Made by a program: the position numbers and the translations under genes. Source: Thiohalomonas denitrificans (GTDB lineage: Bacteria > Pseudomonadota > Gammaproteobacteria > Thiohalomonadales > Thiohalomonadaceae). From it: DNA of 64,000 nucleotides. The stretch lies in assembly GCF_016841685.1 (NCBI RefSeq), contig NZ_JAENYR010000003.1, forward strand, positions 1-64,000, read 5' to 3'. Positions 1 through 9,720 of this stretch are shown here, piece after piece (the first letter of the stretch is position 1; each line of letters begins with the position of its first letter). A model generated the notes under the pieces. The model did no database searches. It was not told the origin of the DNA and saw only the letters and a program-made list of their open reading frames with translations.

Positions 1-104
1 TCGCTGTGGCTCCTCGCAATGACGGCTAAAGGTTCGTCACTGATTCGGGTCTGCGGAGCGGCGGGTAGTGCTCGCAATGCCATCCCCGTTCTCTCGGGTC
101 GCTT

Positions 105-129
105 GGTGGATGCGCTTCGCTTATCCACC
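105..129. repeat. Short palindrome of the ggtggat...atccacc type
   Basis: The sequence ggtggatgcgcttcgcttatccacc is an imperfect inverted repeat with arms GGTGGAT and ATCCACC around a GC-rich centre. From memory, similar 'GGATAAGCGAAGCGCATCC' palindromes are dispersed between genes in many proteobacteria. No coding role is seen here. Confidence 0.5.
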
Positions 130-197
130 CTACGGGTGATTACCTCTTTCATTCCGCCTTCGTCGCTTGGGCTCATCCTGAAGAACTTGCCCCCGCT

Positions 198-283
198 GTC
201 ATTACGAGGAGCCTGAGCGACGAAGTAATCTTCTGCTCCCAAAGCCCCAGATTGCCGCGTCGCTGGGGCTCCTCGCAATGACG
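198..283. repeat. Intergenic inverted repeat (GTCATTACGAGGAGC...GCTCCTCGCAATGACG)
   Basis: The left arm gtcattacgaggagcctgag and the right arm, which ends ctcctcgcaatgacg, are reverse complements with a few mismatches, giving an 86-bp hairpin-capable unit. Its right arm continues into the tandem array that follows, so the array probably grew from this element. It looks like a non-coding dispersed palindrome; the short plus-strand ORF across it has no recognisable product. Confidence 0.6.
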
Positions 284-492
284 GCTGAACGTTCGTCACC
301 GATTCGGGGCCGCGCGCCGGCGGGTACGGCTCGCAATGACGGCTAAATCTTCGTCACTGATTCGGACCTCGCAGCAGGGGGTACGGCTCGCAATGACGAC
401 TAAAGGTTCGTCACTGATTCGGACCTGCAGCAGGGGCTGCGGCCCGCAATGAGGCGTCACTGATTCGGGACCGCGGAGTGGCAGGTAGGGCA
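284..492. repeat. Degenerate ~57-bp tandem repeat array
   Basis: The string gtcactgattcgg (one copy has gtcaccgattcgg) recurs at about 295, 353, 410 and 456, each time near a gctcgcaatgacg-type string, so the period is about 57 bp with a shorter last unit. A related partial unit lies near 36. It ends next to the stop codon of the following minus-strand gene. No gene is supported inside it. Confidence 0.6.
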
Positions 493-493
493 C

Positions 494-883
494 TTAATGA
501 CGAATCGCCTGTCGTGAAGCTGAGAGGTACTCACGGCTTTTAGTCAGGACGGTTTGGGTTTCGTTGGTCTCCGATGCCCTATGCACTTCTTCGAGTGTGT
601 CGGCCACTAGTTCCAGTTCGGCCTGGATTTTCTCCAGGGCGTTTTCGAGCGTGTAGGTGTATTCGTGGATGGTTGCCAGTGAAGTGGCATTCAGCTCACC
701 TCCCGATAACATCGCGTCCAATCTTTGGTTGTATTCGGCAAAGTTCTCCAGCGCCTGCTCAATGGTTTTGGCCGGTTTTCCTTTGAAGTGATCGATCGGT
801 TCAGCATGAGTGATGCCGGTCATGCCCAGCCCGAGAATGCCCCCGAGTATCATGGATGTCAGATGGGAGTTGCGCTGGTTCAT
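494..883 (-). CDS. Small secreted protein, probably DUF6746-type
   Basis: A 129-residue protein with an N-terminal signal peptide (hydrophobic run ending near THAEP, residues about 10-27) followed by a soluble helical domain. The mature part starts IDHFKGKPAKTIEQALENF and continues with Glu/Leu-rich amphipathic helices, a pattern I associate with small periplasmic DUF6746 proteins; I am moderately sure of that family. Function is unknown. It is transcribed divergently from nosR, and an almost perfect Fur-type 7-1-7 inverted repeat lies 28 bp upstream of the start, so iron-dependent repression is a reasonable inference. Confidence 0.7.
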   Translation of the reverse strand: MNQRNSHLTSMILGGILGLGMTGITHAEPIDHFKGKPAKTIEQALENFAEYNQRLDAMLSGGELNATSLATIHEYTYTLENALEKIQAELELVADTLEEVHRASETNETQTVLTKSREYLSASRQAIRH

Positions 884-910
884 ATTCGTCTCCTTTGTTA
901 AGAATCTAAA

Positions 911-925
911 TGATAATGCGTATCA
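911..925. promoter_or_regulatory. Fur-box-like inverted repeat
   Basis: TGATAATGCGTATCA matches the Fur 7-1-7 core TGATAATNATTATCA at 12 of 14 defined positions. It sits 28-42 bp before the start of the minus-strand secreted-protein gene, where Fur repressor sites are normally found. The match is seen directly; binding is inferred. Confidence 0.55.
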
Positions 926-1179
926 GTTACGTCGTCAAGCTCGCTGGTATTCGCATTTTGTCTACAAGGGGCTTGAGCATCGGCGTCCGGTTCGGGATAT
1001 AATCACTGGTCCCTGGCTAGCCATATCACTGGAAAAGCCGCGGTACTCCTCTGAACTCCAAGGTGCAGTCAAACGTAAGACAGCGTCCTTGGTCCTATTG
1101 AATTAGCGATTCAATGTTCTCTCGGGATGCCCGTCATCACGCGTTTTAAGCCTCAGGGGTAACGGTTTGGTGATTCCAC

Positions 1180-1509
1180 AAAAATGAGCATCTGTGGACC
1201 TCCCGTCCGGACCGTCGGCGCATCATTTAGTGATTGAACGTAACGCGCTTTCTGATATCAAATCCGATAGCGGCTTGTCGTTGCTCGATAAATCGTTGCT
1301 CCCCTCCAAGAGAAAACGGCCCAGCCCCGCAGCCATCTTCCCGCTGACATGGCGGGTCAACATTGACACAGGTGTGGCAAATGACATACTTAGATCCGCG
1401 CTCGTGGTATTTCACGCACGTTCAGAACCCGCCGGTTCGCAAGCAGGAAACAGCAGAGCACCGAGTACATCCGCCGCATGCAGTCGCATCAAGACATTCC
1501 GTATTTTCG
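1180..1509 (+). repeat. Left copy of the duplicated nos upstream region
   Basis: This leader is related to 9721-10075 before the second nos block. Shared strings include gagcatctgtggacctcc, a TTGAA-YG-YAACGC motif, gcgatagcgg-like text, and the TTGACA promoter followed by ggcaaatgac. The similarity marks the left side of the tandem duplication. There is no convincing TTGAT-N4-ATCAA site in it. Confidence 0.6.
1363..1390 (+). promoter_or_regulatory. Candidate nosR promoter
   Basis: TTGACA (1363-1368), a 16-bp spacer and CATACT (1385-1390) form a sigma70-like promoter 120 bp before the chosen nosR start. The -35 element and the spacer text ggcaaatgac are conserved before the second nos block at 9930, which supports a real function. 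Confidence 0.5.
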
Positions 1510-3708
1510 ATGAAAGCTTCTGACTATCCGCCAGTGATGGGTCACTGGCTCCGTTTCGTGGCGCTATCAGTCCTGATACTGCTGATGGCCTTTGGCTCGG
1601 CGCAGGCTCAGACGGCTGACGAACTCTATCCCCGGGCGCATGAATTCTTTCCCCAAGCCGATCGATTTTCGGAATTCTCCGGAGAACCCCCCGCTGCAGA
1701 GGTTTATCGCGATGATGAACTGCTCGGCTATCTCCTGGTAACCGATGATGTAGTGCGCATACCCGCCTATTCCGGAAAACCGGTCAATCTATTGGTGGGT
1801 ATGGACACCTCCGGGGTAATCACCGGCGCGGAAGTGCTGGAACACCACGAACCGATCCTGCTGGTCGGTATCCCGGAACAGAAGCTATTTGATTTCGCCG
1901 ACCAATACGTTGGCCTGAGCGTCAGTGATCGTGTTCGTGTCGGTGGCGGCGGCAAGGAAACGGACATCAATGTGGATGCGGTCAGTGGTGCTACGGTAAC
2001 CGTCGTAGTGGTCGGCCAGAGCATCATGCGCAGTGCGCGCAAGCTTGCCATCTCGCGGGGTATCATCGAACCGACCCAACAGGTCACCGCGGAGCCGGGC
2101 CGGGTGCTCGAGGATGTCTATCGGGATGCCGACTGGGCCACCCTGACCGGTGACGGCAGTATCCGTCGCCTCTATCTTGATTTCGAATCCGCCGAGGCGG
2201 CCTTTGCGGGGACCGAGGCCGAGGGCAGAGGACCCAAGCCGGAGCCCGGTTGTGCCGAACTGCCGCAGGACCACCCCTGTCACGCCTTTATCAGTCTGTA
2301 TTACACCCACCTCAATCCGCCGACCATCGGAAAGAATCTGCTGGGTGATTCCCAGTACGAATGGCTGATGGGCAAGTTGGAGGAGGGCGAGCATGCCATC
2401 GCGTTGATGGCCAACGGTGCATACTCGTTCAAGGGATCCGGCTACGTGCGCGGCGGCATTTTTGATCGCATACAGGTAGAGCAGGACCGGAAGACGATCA
2501 GTTTTCGCGATACCGACTATCACCGCCTGAGTGATGTGGATGCGGAGGGGATCCCGGACTTCCGCGAGATGGGGATCTTCATCATCCGCGAGGAGAGTGA
2601 CTTCGACCCGGGCCGCGATTGGCAACTGGAACTGCTCGTCATGCGTGAAGTCGGTCCCCTGGACCGAATATTCAGCACCTTCGGCGCCGAGTACCGGCTT
2701 CCCGACGAGTATGTTGAACGGCCGGAACCGGTGGCGGCCGGTATGGGCGATGAAGAGGAGGCGATTTGGGTCTCCATCTGGCAGGACAAACCGTTCCAGA
2801 TCGGGGTCCTGGCTGTTGCCCTTCTGCTGCTCACCACCATTCTCTTCTTCCAGGATTGGCTGGTGCGCCGCGCACGCCTGTTCTGGTGGGTGCGTAACGG
2901 ATTCCTGGTCTTTACGGTCTTTTTCATCGGCTGGTACACCCTGGCCCAGCTTTCTATCGTCAATGTATTGACCTTTACCGATGCGGTGTTCCATGGCTTC
3001 AGTTGGGACACGTTCCTTCTGGATCCGCTGATGTTCATCCTCTGGTCATATGTTGCCTTGACGCTGCTGCTGTGGGGGCGCGGCGTATATTGCGGCTGGC
3101 TGTGTCCCTTCGGGGCATTGCAGGAGCTGCTGAACAAGATCGCGCGCTATGTCGGGATCAGGCAGTTCGACTTCCCGCAGCTGGTGCATGAGCGCCTGTG
3201 GGCGGTGAAGTACATCATTCTGGTGGTGCTGTTCGGGGTCTCCCTGCAGTCCATTGGCGCTGCCGAGCGCATGGCAGAGGTGGAACCGTTCAAGACCACC
3301 ATTATGCTCAAGTTCCAGCGGGAATGGAGTTATGTCTTTTATGCCGTGATTCTGCTTGCCATATCGGTCTTCAACCGGAAATTCTACTGCAAGTATCTCT
3401 GTCCGCTGGGCGCGGCATTGGCGGTGCCGGCACGGCTGCGCCTGTTCGACTGGTGGCTGCGCCGGCGCAAGGAGTGCGGCAAACCGTGTCAGGTCTGCGC
3501 CAAAGAGTGTGAGGTGCAGGCCATTCATCCCACTGGCGAGATCAATCCCAATGAGTGTCACTTCTGCCTGGACTGCCAGGCCACTTACTGGAATGACCAC
3601 AAGTGCCCACCCCTGGTGGAGCGGCGTAAACGTAAAGAGATGAGAATGGCAAAGCGAGAGGTCGCGGTGGAACTGCCGAAAAAGCACAAGGCGGACATCG
3701 GGACCTAG
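1510..3708 (+). CDS. nosR: NosR, membrane iron-sulfur flavoprotein for N2O respiration
   Basis: NosR passes electrons from the quinol pool towards NosZ and is needed for nos activity. The 732-residue product has a signal/TM segment at the N-terminus (ending SAQAQ), a periplasmic FMN-binding domain with SGAT near residue 159, several TM helices, two polyferredoxin-like motifs CGWLCPFG (about 528) and CKYLCPLG (about 627), and a C-terminal cysteine cluster ([20 protein letters not shown]). The ORF is open from 1363, but the ATG at 1510 directly precedes the signal peptide, and the decayed copy at 10076 begins with the same MKASD. nosZ follows after 29 bp. No strong Shine-Dalgarno sequence is visible. 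Confidence 0.93.
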   Translation: MKASDYPPVMGHWLRFVALSVLILLMAFGSAQAQTADELYPRAHEFFPQADRFSEFSGEPPAAEVYRDDELLGYLLVTDDVVRIPAYSGKPVNLLVGMDTSGVITGAEVLEHHEPILLVGIPEQKLFDFADQYVGLSVSDRVRVGGGGKETDINVDAVSGATVTVVVVGQSIMRSARKLAISRGIIEPTQQVTAEPGRVLEDVYRDADWATLTGDGSIRRLYLDFESAEAAFAGTEAEGRGPKPEPGCAELPQDHPCHAFISLYYTHLNPPTIGKNLLGDSQYEWLMGKLEEGEHAIALMANGAYSFKGSGYVRGGIFDRIQVEQDRKTISFRDTDYHRLSDVDAEGIPDFREMGIFIIREESDFDPGRDWQLELLVMREVGPLDRIFSTFGAEYRLPDEYVERPEPVAAGMGDEEEAIWVSIWQDKPFQIGVLAVALLLLTTILFFQDWLVRRARLFWWVRNGFLVFTVFFIGWYTLAQLSIVNVLTFTDAVFHGFSWDTFLLDPLMFILWSYVALTLLLWGRGVYCGWLCPFGALQELLNKIARYVGIRQFDFPQLVHERLWAVKYIILVVLFGVSLQSIGAAERMAEVEPFKTTIMLKFQREWSYVFYAVILLAISVFNRKFYCKYLCPLGAALAVPARLRLFDWWLRRRKECGKPCQVCAKECEVQAIHPTGEINPNECHFCLDCQATYWNDHKCPPLVERRKRKEMRMAKREVAVELPKKHKADIGT

Positions 3709-3737
3709 TTTCTATCGATCGACGAGGACCAATAATA

Positions 3738-5615
3738 ATGAGCCACAATAACGAAAATAACGAAAACGGAAAGGTCTCCCGGCGCGCATTTCTGGGTGCC
3801 ACCGCTTTTTCCGGCGTTGCCGGTGCAGGTCTGGCAACGGGCCTGCTGCCGAGAGCAACCTTTGCCGCCAACAACGAAAACGGTGTAGCCGTCCATCCCG
3901 GCGAGCTGGATGAGTACTACGGCTTCTGGAGCGGCGGTCAGTCGGGCGAGGTGCGTATTCTCGGTGTCCCCTCCATGCGTGAGCTGATGCGCATCCCGGT
4001 GTTTAACGTCGACGGGGCCTCCGGCTGGGGAGTCACGAACGAGAGTAAACGTGTGCTCGGGGATACTGCCCACTTCCAGAACGGGGATACCCATCATCCC
4101 CATATGAGTTTCAAGGATGGTACCTACGACGGCAAGTACGTGTTCATCAACGACAAGGCCAACAGCCGCGTCGGACGTATTCGCTGCGACGTAATGGTGA
4201 CGGACAGGATTACCCGCATCCCCAATATCACCTCCGTGCATGGCCTGCGGCCGCAGAAAGCGCCCTACACCAAATACATCTTCTGCAACGGCGAGTTCGT
4301 GATCCCGCACCCCAACGACGGCCGTGACCTGGATGACCCGTCCAAGTACTTCACGGTGTTCAGCGGCCTGAACGCCGAGACCATGGAAGTGGATTGGCAG
4401 GTCATCGTCGACGGCAACCTGGATAACACCGACGCCGACTTCAGTGGCAAATATGCGGCTTCCACTTGCTATCAGGGCCGTGGCGAAGGGATCTCCCTGG
4501 CGGAGACCATGCGCAATGAGCGTGACCATGCGGTGATTTTCAACATCGAGGCGATCGAAAAGGCCGTGGAGGCCGGTGACTACATTACCATCGATGGCTC
4601 CAAGGTGCCGGTGGTGGACGGCCGCGGCGATAATACGCCGTTCACCCGCTATATCCCCGTACCCAAGAGTCCGCATGGCCTGAACACCTCACCGGACGGT
4701 AAGTACTTTGTGGCCAACGGCAAGCTGTCGCCGACCGTGACCGTGATCGCCATCGACAGGCTGGACGACCTGTTTGCCGGCAAGCTGGAAAATGAACGCG
4801 ATGTGGTGGTGGCGGAGCCGGAGCTCGGCCTGGGGCCGCTGCACACTGCCTATGACGGACGCGGCAACGCCTACACCACGCTGTTTATTGACAGCCAGAT
4901 GGTCAAATGGAACATTGAGGACGCCATTCGCGCCTACAACGGTGAGAAGGTCAACTACGTTCGCCAGAAGCTGGATGTGCACTATCAGCCCGGCCATTGT
5001 CACACCAGCATGGGCGAGACCAAGGAAGCGGACGGCAAATGGCTGGTTGCGCTTTGCAAGTTCTCCAAGGACCGTTTCCTCTCCACCGGTGTGCTCAAGC
5101 CCGAGAATGATCAGCTGATCGACATCTCCGGCGATGAGATGAAGCTGGTGCATGACGGCCCGGCCTTTGCCGAACCCCACGACTGCGTCATCGTTCACCG
5201 CAGCAAGATGAGAAACGTACAGAGCCTGTGGACGCGTGATGATCCCTTCTTTGCCGAAACCGTCGCGATGGCCAAAAAAGATGGCGTTACGCTGGAGGCG
5301 GATAACAAGGTCATTCGTGACGGTAACAAGGTGCGCGTCTACATGATCGCAGTGGCGCCTGTGTTTGGTATCGAGAAATTCACGGTGAAGCAGGGTGACG
5401 AAGTGACCGTGGTGATCACCAACCTGGACCGCATCGAGGATCTGGCCCACGGTTTCGTGATGACTAACCATGGCATCGGCTTCGGCATTGGACCGCAGCA
5501 GACGGTCTCTGCAACGTTCATCGCTGACAAGCCGGGGGTGCATTGGTACTACTGCTCCTTCTTCTGTCATGCGATGCACATGGAAATGCGCGGACGTATG
5601 TTGGTCGAAGCCTGA
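3738..5615 (+). CDS. nosZ: Nitrous oxide reductase NosZ, copy 1 (Tat type)
   Basis: Periplasmic reductase converting N2O to N2. The 625 residues start with a twin-arginine signal (VSRRAFLG, R15-R16), marking a clade I enzyme. The seven-bladed propeller region carries the CuZ motif DTHHPH (His119, 120, 122), SPHG, GPLH and AEPHD, and the C-terminal cupredoxin domain carries the CuA site [13 protein letters not shown] (from about residue 605). Two features differ from copy 2 at 10557: the YQPGH-x-H stretch reads HCH (Cys421) instead of HNH, and the loop before CuA reads GIGFGIGP instead of GVSFNISP. It follows nosR, and a terminator-like hairpin separates it from nosD. Confidence 0.96.
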   Translation: MSHNNENNENGKVSRRAFLGATAFSGVAGAGLATGLLPRATFAANNENGVAVHPGELDEYYGFWSGGQSGEVRILGVPSMRELMRIPVFNVDGASGWGVTNESKRVLGDTAHFQNGDTHHPHMSFKDGTYDGKYVFINDKANSRVGRIRCDVMVTDRITRIPNITSVHGLRPQKAPYTKYIFCNGEFVIPHPNDGRDLDDPSKYFTVFSGLNAETMEVDWQVIVDGNLDNTDADFSGKYAASTCYQGRGEGISLAETMRNERDHAVIFNIEAIEKAVEAGDYITIDGSKVPVVDGRGDNTPFTRYIPVPKSPHGLNTSPDGKYFVANGKLSPTVTVIAIDRLDDLFAGKLENERDVVVAEPELGLGPLHTAYDGRGNAYTTLFIDSQMVKWNIEDAIRAYNGEKVNYVRQKLDVHYQPGHCHTSMGETKEADGKWLVALCKFSKDRFLSTGVLKPENDQLIDISGDEMKLVHDGPAFAEPHDCVIVHRSKMRNVQSLWTRDDPFFAETVAMAKKDGVTLEADNKVIRDGNKVRVYMIAVAPVFGIEKFTVKQGDEVTVVITNLDRIEDLAHGFVMTNHGIGFGIGPQQTVSATFIADKPGVHWYYCSFFCHAMHMEMRGRMLVEA

Positions 5616-5640
5616 GTAGATGCTCCTGATGCCATTCGGC

Positions 5641-5663
5641 CCATCCGGCCCGGATGGCTTTTT
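5641..5663 (+). terminator. Rho-independent terminator after nosZ copy 1
   Basis: CCATCCG-gcc-CGGATGG followed by CTTTTT lies 25 bp past the nosZ stop. It should reduce read-through into nosD, giving more nosR-nosZ than nosDFYL transcript. A diverged counterpart lies after nosZ copy 2. Confidence 0.75.
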
Positions 5664-5685
5664 ACCCTTCCGCATTCGGCAATCC

Positions 5686-6987
5686 ATGAACCTGGACTCA
5701 CTCAAGGGCCGCGCCCTCGTTGCGCTGGTCATCATGCTTATATCCGCTCCGCTCTCCGCGGCCGAGATCCGGCTGGAGCCCGATCAACCTTTACAAGAAG
5801 TACTGGATAACGCCCGGGCGGGGGATCGCATCGTACTTGCAGCCGGGAAATACCAAGGTAACTTTCGCATCGAAAAGCCCCTGGAGTTGGTCGGCGAGCC
5901 GGGGGCAGTACTCGATGGTGGCGGTATCGACAATGTGCTTTATGTGGACGCCCCCGGGGTGCGTGTCGAGGGGCTGACCATAAGGGGCTCCGGTGTCAAT
6001 CTCACCGATCTTGACTCGGCTATCTTCATCACTCCCGAGGGAGAGGGGGTCCACATCATCGGCAACCGCATCGAAGAGAGTGCGAGCGGTATCTGGCTCG
6101 ACAGCTGTGACAATTGGCGAGTGGTAGGTAATCGCATTAGTGGCCGTATCGACCTGCGCTCCCAGGATCGGGGCAATGGTATCCATCTCTCCAACACCCA
6201 CGGCGGCTACGTCGCCGATAACGAGATCTGGCAGGTGCGGGACGGCATCTATATCGAAACCTCCGATAACAGCACTCTGCACGCCAATGAAATGTACGAC
6301 TTGCGCTACGGCATCCATTATATGTACGCCCACGACAACGCCGTGACCGATAATTATACCCACGACACCCGCACCGGCTATGCCCTGATGCAGTCGCGTC
6401 GGCTCACGGTCACGGGCAACCGCTCCGAGCGGGACCAGAACTACGGCATGCTGCTGAATTTCATTACGGATAGCACCATCTCCCGAAACCGGGTGAGTGA
6501 TGCGCGCATCGGGACCAATCTGGCCGGTGGAGATATCGAGGGGGCGGATGGCAAGGCGCTGTTCGTCTACAACGCTCCCTACAACGAGATCCAGGGCAAC
6601 CTTCTTGCCCGCAGCGATATTGGCATACATCTGACCGCCGGCTCCGAAGGCAATCAGTTTTGGGAGAACGCCTTCGTTGGTAACCGCACCCAGGTCAAGT
6701 ATGTCGTTAATCGCGAGCAAGAGTGGTCACGTGACGGACGCGGCAATTACTGGAGCGACTATCTGGGTTGGGACCGGGATGCCGACGGTGTCGGCGACCG
6801 GCCCTATGAACCCAATGACGCGGTAGACGCGCTGTTCTGGCGTTTTCCGCTGGCGCGCATGCTGATGAACAGCCCGGCGGTGGAGATACTGCGTTGGGTT
6901 CAGCAGCAGTTCCCGGTTCTGAAACCCCAGGGGGTTCGCGACAGCTATCCGCTGATGGTGCCCCCCGAATTTGTGGAAATACGATGA
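5686..6987 (+). CDS. nosD: NosD, periplasmic copper-site assembly protein
   Basis: NosD works with NosF and NosY to supply sulfur for the CuZ site of NosZ. The 433-residue protein has a signal peptide (residues about 1-25, ending SAAE) and a right-handed beta-helix (CASH/NosD) made of repeated units such as GNRIEESASGIWLDSCDNW and DNEIWQVRDGIYIETSDNS. The ORF is open from 5620, but that would start inside the terminator; the ATG at 5686 precedes the signal peptide and matches the remnant ATG after nosZ copy 2. Its stop overlaps the nosF start (ATGA), so nosDFY are translationally coupled. Confidence 0.93.
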   Translation: MNLDSLKGRALVALVIMLISAPLSAAEIRLEPDQPLQEVLDNARAGDRIVLAAGKYQGNFRIEKPLELVGEPGAVLDGGGIDNVLYVDAPGVRVEGLTIRGSGVNLTDLDSAIFITPEGEGVHIIGNRIEESASGIWLDSCDNWRVVGNRISGRIDLRSQDRGNGIHLSNTHGGYVADNEIWQVRDGIYIETSDNSTLHANEMYDLRYGIHYMYAHDNAVTDNYTHDTRTGYALMQSRRLTVTGNRSERDQNYGMLLNFITDSTISRNRVSDARIGTNLAGGDIEGADGKALFVYNAPYNEIQGNLLARSDIGIHLTAGSEGNQFWENAFVGNRTQVKYVVNREQEWSRDGRGNYWSDYLGWDRDADGVGDRPYEPNDAVDALFWRFPLARMLMNSPAVEILRWVQQQFPVLKPQGVRDSYPLMVPPEFVEIR

Positions 6988-7913
6988 GTACACCCGCAGT
7001 CCGGCTTCAAGATGTTCACAAGCACTACGGTTCACTGAGGGCACTCGATGGCCTCAGCCTGGAGGTGGGCGCCGGTGAGGTGCTGGGTCTGCTTGGCCAT
7101 AACGGCGCCGGCAAAAGCACCACGATCAAGTTGATCCTCGGGCTTATCGAGGCGACCGGCGGTGACGTGCAGGTGCTGGGGCGCTCTCCCTGCGGACAGG
7201 ACAACCAGAAGCTGCGCATGATGCTGGGTTACCTGCCCGAAAGCGTCCGTTTCTACGAACAGCTCTCCGGCCGTGAGGTGCTGGATTACTTTGCCCGCCT
7301 GAAGGGAGTGGATCGGAAACAGGGTGGAAGACTGTTCGAACAGGTGGGACTGGCCCATGCCGCAGACCGGCGGGTCAAAACCTACTCCAAGGGGATGCGG
7401 CAGCGCCTGGGCCTGGCTCAGGCACTGTTGGGACAACCCAAGCTGTTGCTGCTCGATGAGCCGACGGTGGGCCTCGATCCACTGGCAACCCGGGAGTTTT
7501 ACCAGCGTGTCGATGAATTGCGCCGACAGGGCACCACCGTCATTCTCTGCTCCCATGTTCTGCCGGGGATCGAAGAGCACATCGATCGGGCCGTGATCCT
7601 TGCCGAGGGAAGGTTGCGGGCGGCAGGAAGTGTTGCCGAACTGCGCCGACAGGCGGAGTTACCACTCACTATCAAGGTGAGCGGCCGCTGGCCCGACGGG
7701 GTCTGGGATGATCTGACATCGCAATACGCAGTGAGCGAGACGGCCCCTGGCCACGTGACTATCAGCGGCGCAATGGCATCCAAGATGGAGTTGTTGCGGC
7801 GCGTCACTGCGCAGCAAGGGGTGGAGGATATTGAAGTGATGCCCCCTTCTTTGGAAGCGCTCTATGCCTATTTCAGCACTCAATTCAGCAATGAAGGGAA
7901 CGTGCCGACATGA
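6984..7913 (+). CDS. nosF: NosF, ABC transporter ATPase for CuZ maturation
   Basis: Cytoplasmic ATPase that powers the NosDFY complex. The 309-residue protein has Walker A (GHNGAGKST, near residue 40), a degenerate signature region (YSKGMRQRLGLAQ), Walker B with the catalytic Glu (LLLLDEPTVGLDP) and an H-loop (ILCSHV). The start used is the ATG overlapping the nosD stop; the longer ORF from 6894 would extend into nosD. The stop overlaps the nosY start in the same ATGA manner. Confidence 0.93.
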   Translation: MSTPAVRLQDVHKHYGSLRALDGLSLEVGAGEVLGLLGHNGAGKSTTIKLILGLIEATGGDVQVLGRSPCGQDNQKLRMMLGYLPESVRFYEQLSGREVLDYFARLKGVDRKQGGRLFEQVGLAHAADRRVKTYSKGMRQRLGLAQALLGQPKLLLLDEPTVGLDPLATREFYQRVDELRRQGTTVILCSHVLPGIEEHIDRAVILAEGRLRAAGSVAELRRQAELPLTIKVSGRWPDGVWDDLTSQYAVSETAPGHVTISGAMASKMELLRRVTAQQGVEDIEVMPPSLEALYAYFSTQFSNEGNVPT

Positions 7914-8740
7914 ACGCCATCCTCAACGTAGCCCGGAAGGAATTCCGCGACGGCTGGCGCAACCGCTGGGTAGTGGCCATTACTGCCGTATTCGCCCTGT
8001 TTGCGCTCGGCATCGCCTACTTTGGTGCCGCCGCCTCGGGGATGGTGGGCTTTACCTCACTCTCCACGACCATCGTCAGCCTCTCCAGCCTGGCCGTCTT
8101 TCTGATCCCGCTGATCGCCCTGCTGCTGGGTTATGACAGTATCGTCGGCGAGGATGAACAGGGGACTCTGTTACTGCTCCTCAGCTATCCGCTGACCCGG
8201 CCGCAGCTCCTGCTTGGCAAGCTGTTCGGTCAAGGGGGGATCCTGGCAGTCGCCACCGTCATCGGCTTCGGTGCGGCGGCGGTGGTGATCACGCTGTTCA
8301 GCGACCAGGTAGCCGGTGTGGAGCTGTGGCGAGCTTTCGCCTATTTCATTTTCTCCGCCATCCTGCTCGGGTGGGTCTTTCTCACGATCGCCTACCTGAT
8401 AAGCGTGGTGGCCACGGAGAAGGCGCGGGCGGCCGGTGTGGCACTGCTGGTCTGGTTCTTCTTTGTCCTCGTCTTCGATCTGGCCATGCTTGGTGCACTG
8501 GTGGCGGCAGGCAGTGGCGCTGCCGCGGACTGGCTGCCGTGGCTGCTGCTGCTGAATCCCACCGACGTTTTCCGTTTGATTAACCTGACCGGTTTCGAGT
8601 CGGCCAAGGCCTATTCCGGCCTCACCGCCATCGCCGGCGCCGATCTCTTTTCACCCCGGTTGCTGACTGTTGTCCTGCTCGCCTGGGTGATCGTACCGCT
8701 CGGCGCCGCTATCTGGTTCTTCCGGGGCCGCAACCAATAG
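7910..8740 (+). CDS. nosY: NosY, ABC transporter permease for CuZ maturation
   Basis: Integral membrane partner of NosF. The 276-residue product has about six hydrophobic helices and the ABC-2 permease pattern: an N-terminal ARKEFRDGWRNRW amphipathic start, a cytoplasmic loop with YDSIVGEDEQGTLLLLLSYP, and a C-terminal helix followed by basic residues (FFRGRNQ). It overlaps nosF by four bases and is followed after 9 bp by nosL, so it is co-transcribed with both. Confidence 0.92.
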   Translation: MNAILNVARKEFRDGWRNRWVVAITAVFALFALGIAYFGAAASGMVGFTSLSTTIVSLSSLAVFLIPLIALLLGYDSIVGEDEQGTLLLLLSYPLTRPQLLLGKLFGQGGILAVATVIGFGAAAVVITLFSDQVAGVELWRAFAYFIFSAILLGWVFLTIAYLISVVATEKARAAGVALLVWFFFVLVFDLAMLGALVAAGSGAAADWLPWLLLLNPTDVFRLINLTGFESAKAYSGLTAIAGADLFSPRLLTVVLLAWVIVPLGAAIWFFRGRNQ

Positions 8741-8749
8741 GGAGATCAC

Positions 8750-9262
8750 ATGAACGCAGTACGCACTTACCCCGCACGGCTGCTGATGGTGGCTCTGGTC
8801 CCTCTCCTTCTGGCCGGCTGCGGCGATGAAGCCGAGCAGCGCGCGCAGACGCGTGAACCTGTGCCCATCGAACACGGTGACGAGTGTCACGTGTGTGGCA
8901 TGATCATCACCAACTTTCCCGGCCCCAAGGGGGAGACCTTTTTGCGCGGTAGCGACCGGGCACGGAAGTTTTGCTCTACCCGCGATCTGTTCGCCTTTTT
9001 GCTACAACCGGAAAACGCCACGATCGTGCGCGAGATCTACGTCCACGACATGGCCCAGACCGATTGGGAGCATCCCGAAGATACTGCCCTTATCGATGCG
9101 CGTAGCGCCTGGTACGTAGTGGGCCATCCGTTAAGCGGCGCCATGGGACCGACGCTTGCTCCTTTCGCCGAGCGGGCGGATGCCGAGGCGTTTATTGCGG
9201 AACACGGCGGCGAGCGGTTGCAGTTCGACGAGATTACCCTCGATGTGATGGGCGAGCTTTAG
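8750..9262 (+). CDS. nosL: NosL, copper-binding lipoprotein chaperone
   Basis: Outer-membrane-anchored lipoprotein that delivers Cu(I) for NosZ assembly. The 170-residue product has a lipoprotein signal with lipobox LLAGC (Cys near 24) and the NosL copper motif ECHVCGM. A GGGAGATC ribosome site lies 6 bp before the ATG. It is the last gene of the first nos operon; no clear terminator is visible directly after it. Confidence 0.93.
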   Translation: MNAVRTYPARLLMVALVPLLLAGCGDEAEQRAQTREPVPIEHGDECHVCGMIITNFPGPKGETFLRGSDRARKFCSTRDLFAFLLQPENATIVREIYVHDMAQTDWEHPEDTALIDARSAWYVVGHPLSGAMGPTLAPFAERADAEAFIAEHGGERLQFDEITLDVMGEL

Positions 9263-9720
9263 ATCTTCCTGTCGATTGTGAGACCACAGAGAATGGCGGC
9301 TTAGCTACGGTGCACGGGGCATACGACCGGGTTGCCGGGTCGCGGCGATGCAAAGGCAGGGGCCGACTACGGCAGCCCATTTTTTGCATCCCCGTGTCCC
9401 AGTGGTTTATCCGTCACTTCGTCGGGTCGGCCTTCAGGCCGTCGGTTTTGACAGCTCAAGCCCGACCCGCCGCAAACTTGAGCGGATCTGTGCCCGAGGC
9501 ATAGCCCTCCGTGGCCGCCACATGCCCTTCGCTTCCTTGTCCACCTGTTGCAGATCTTGTTCGGATCCGGCGGATCGCGGAGCAGGTTTGCCATGCACAT
9601 GTCTTCGTGTCCCGCTGCGTCCCTGACCATGCCGTAGGCCATCGACTCCGTGTATCGAAGCCCACTCAAGCGTTCGCGCTATCTTTTACGAAAGTCAGGA
9701 TCGCCGGCTTTGATGATTTC
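9263..9720. other. Intergenic stretch, no gene supported
   Basis: About 460 bp between nosL and the second nos block. Short ORFs exist on both strands, but none shows a recognisable domain or a good ribosome site. The text ggccttcaggccgtcgg resembles low-complexity spacer text near 61.3 kb. It may be decayed sequence left at the duplication junction. Confidence 0.4.

Noticed and set aside
1363-1509. N-terminal extension of NosR from the ORF-track start
   Set aside because: The added residues are not hydrophobic, precede the signal peptide and overlap the conserved promoter; the decayed copy also begins at MKASD.
1180-1509. FNR/DNR box upstream of nosR
   Set aside because: I looked for TTGAT-N4-ATCAA in both leaders; only partial half-sites such as gatatcaa are present, so no site is claimed.
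1885-2994. Long minus-strand ORF (369 aa) opposite nosR
   Set aside because: It is a shadow of a GC-rich gene: no domain, no ribosome site, and the plus strand has clear NosR motifs.
4689-5735. Minus-strand ORFs opposite both nosZ genes (up to 348 aa)
   Set aside because: They mirror the nosZ codons; the His-rich, repeat-free sequence has no recognisable fold and occurs in both copies only because nosZ does.
9367-9669. Minus-strand ORF between nosL and the nosR remnant
   Set aside because: About 100 codons with Cys/Arg-rich composition but no start context, family or conservation seen.
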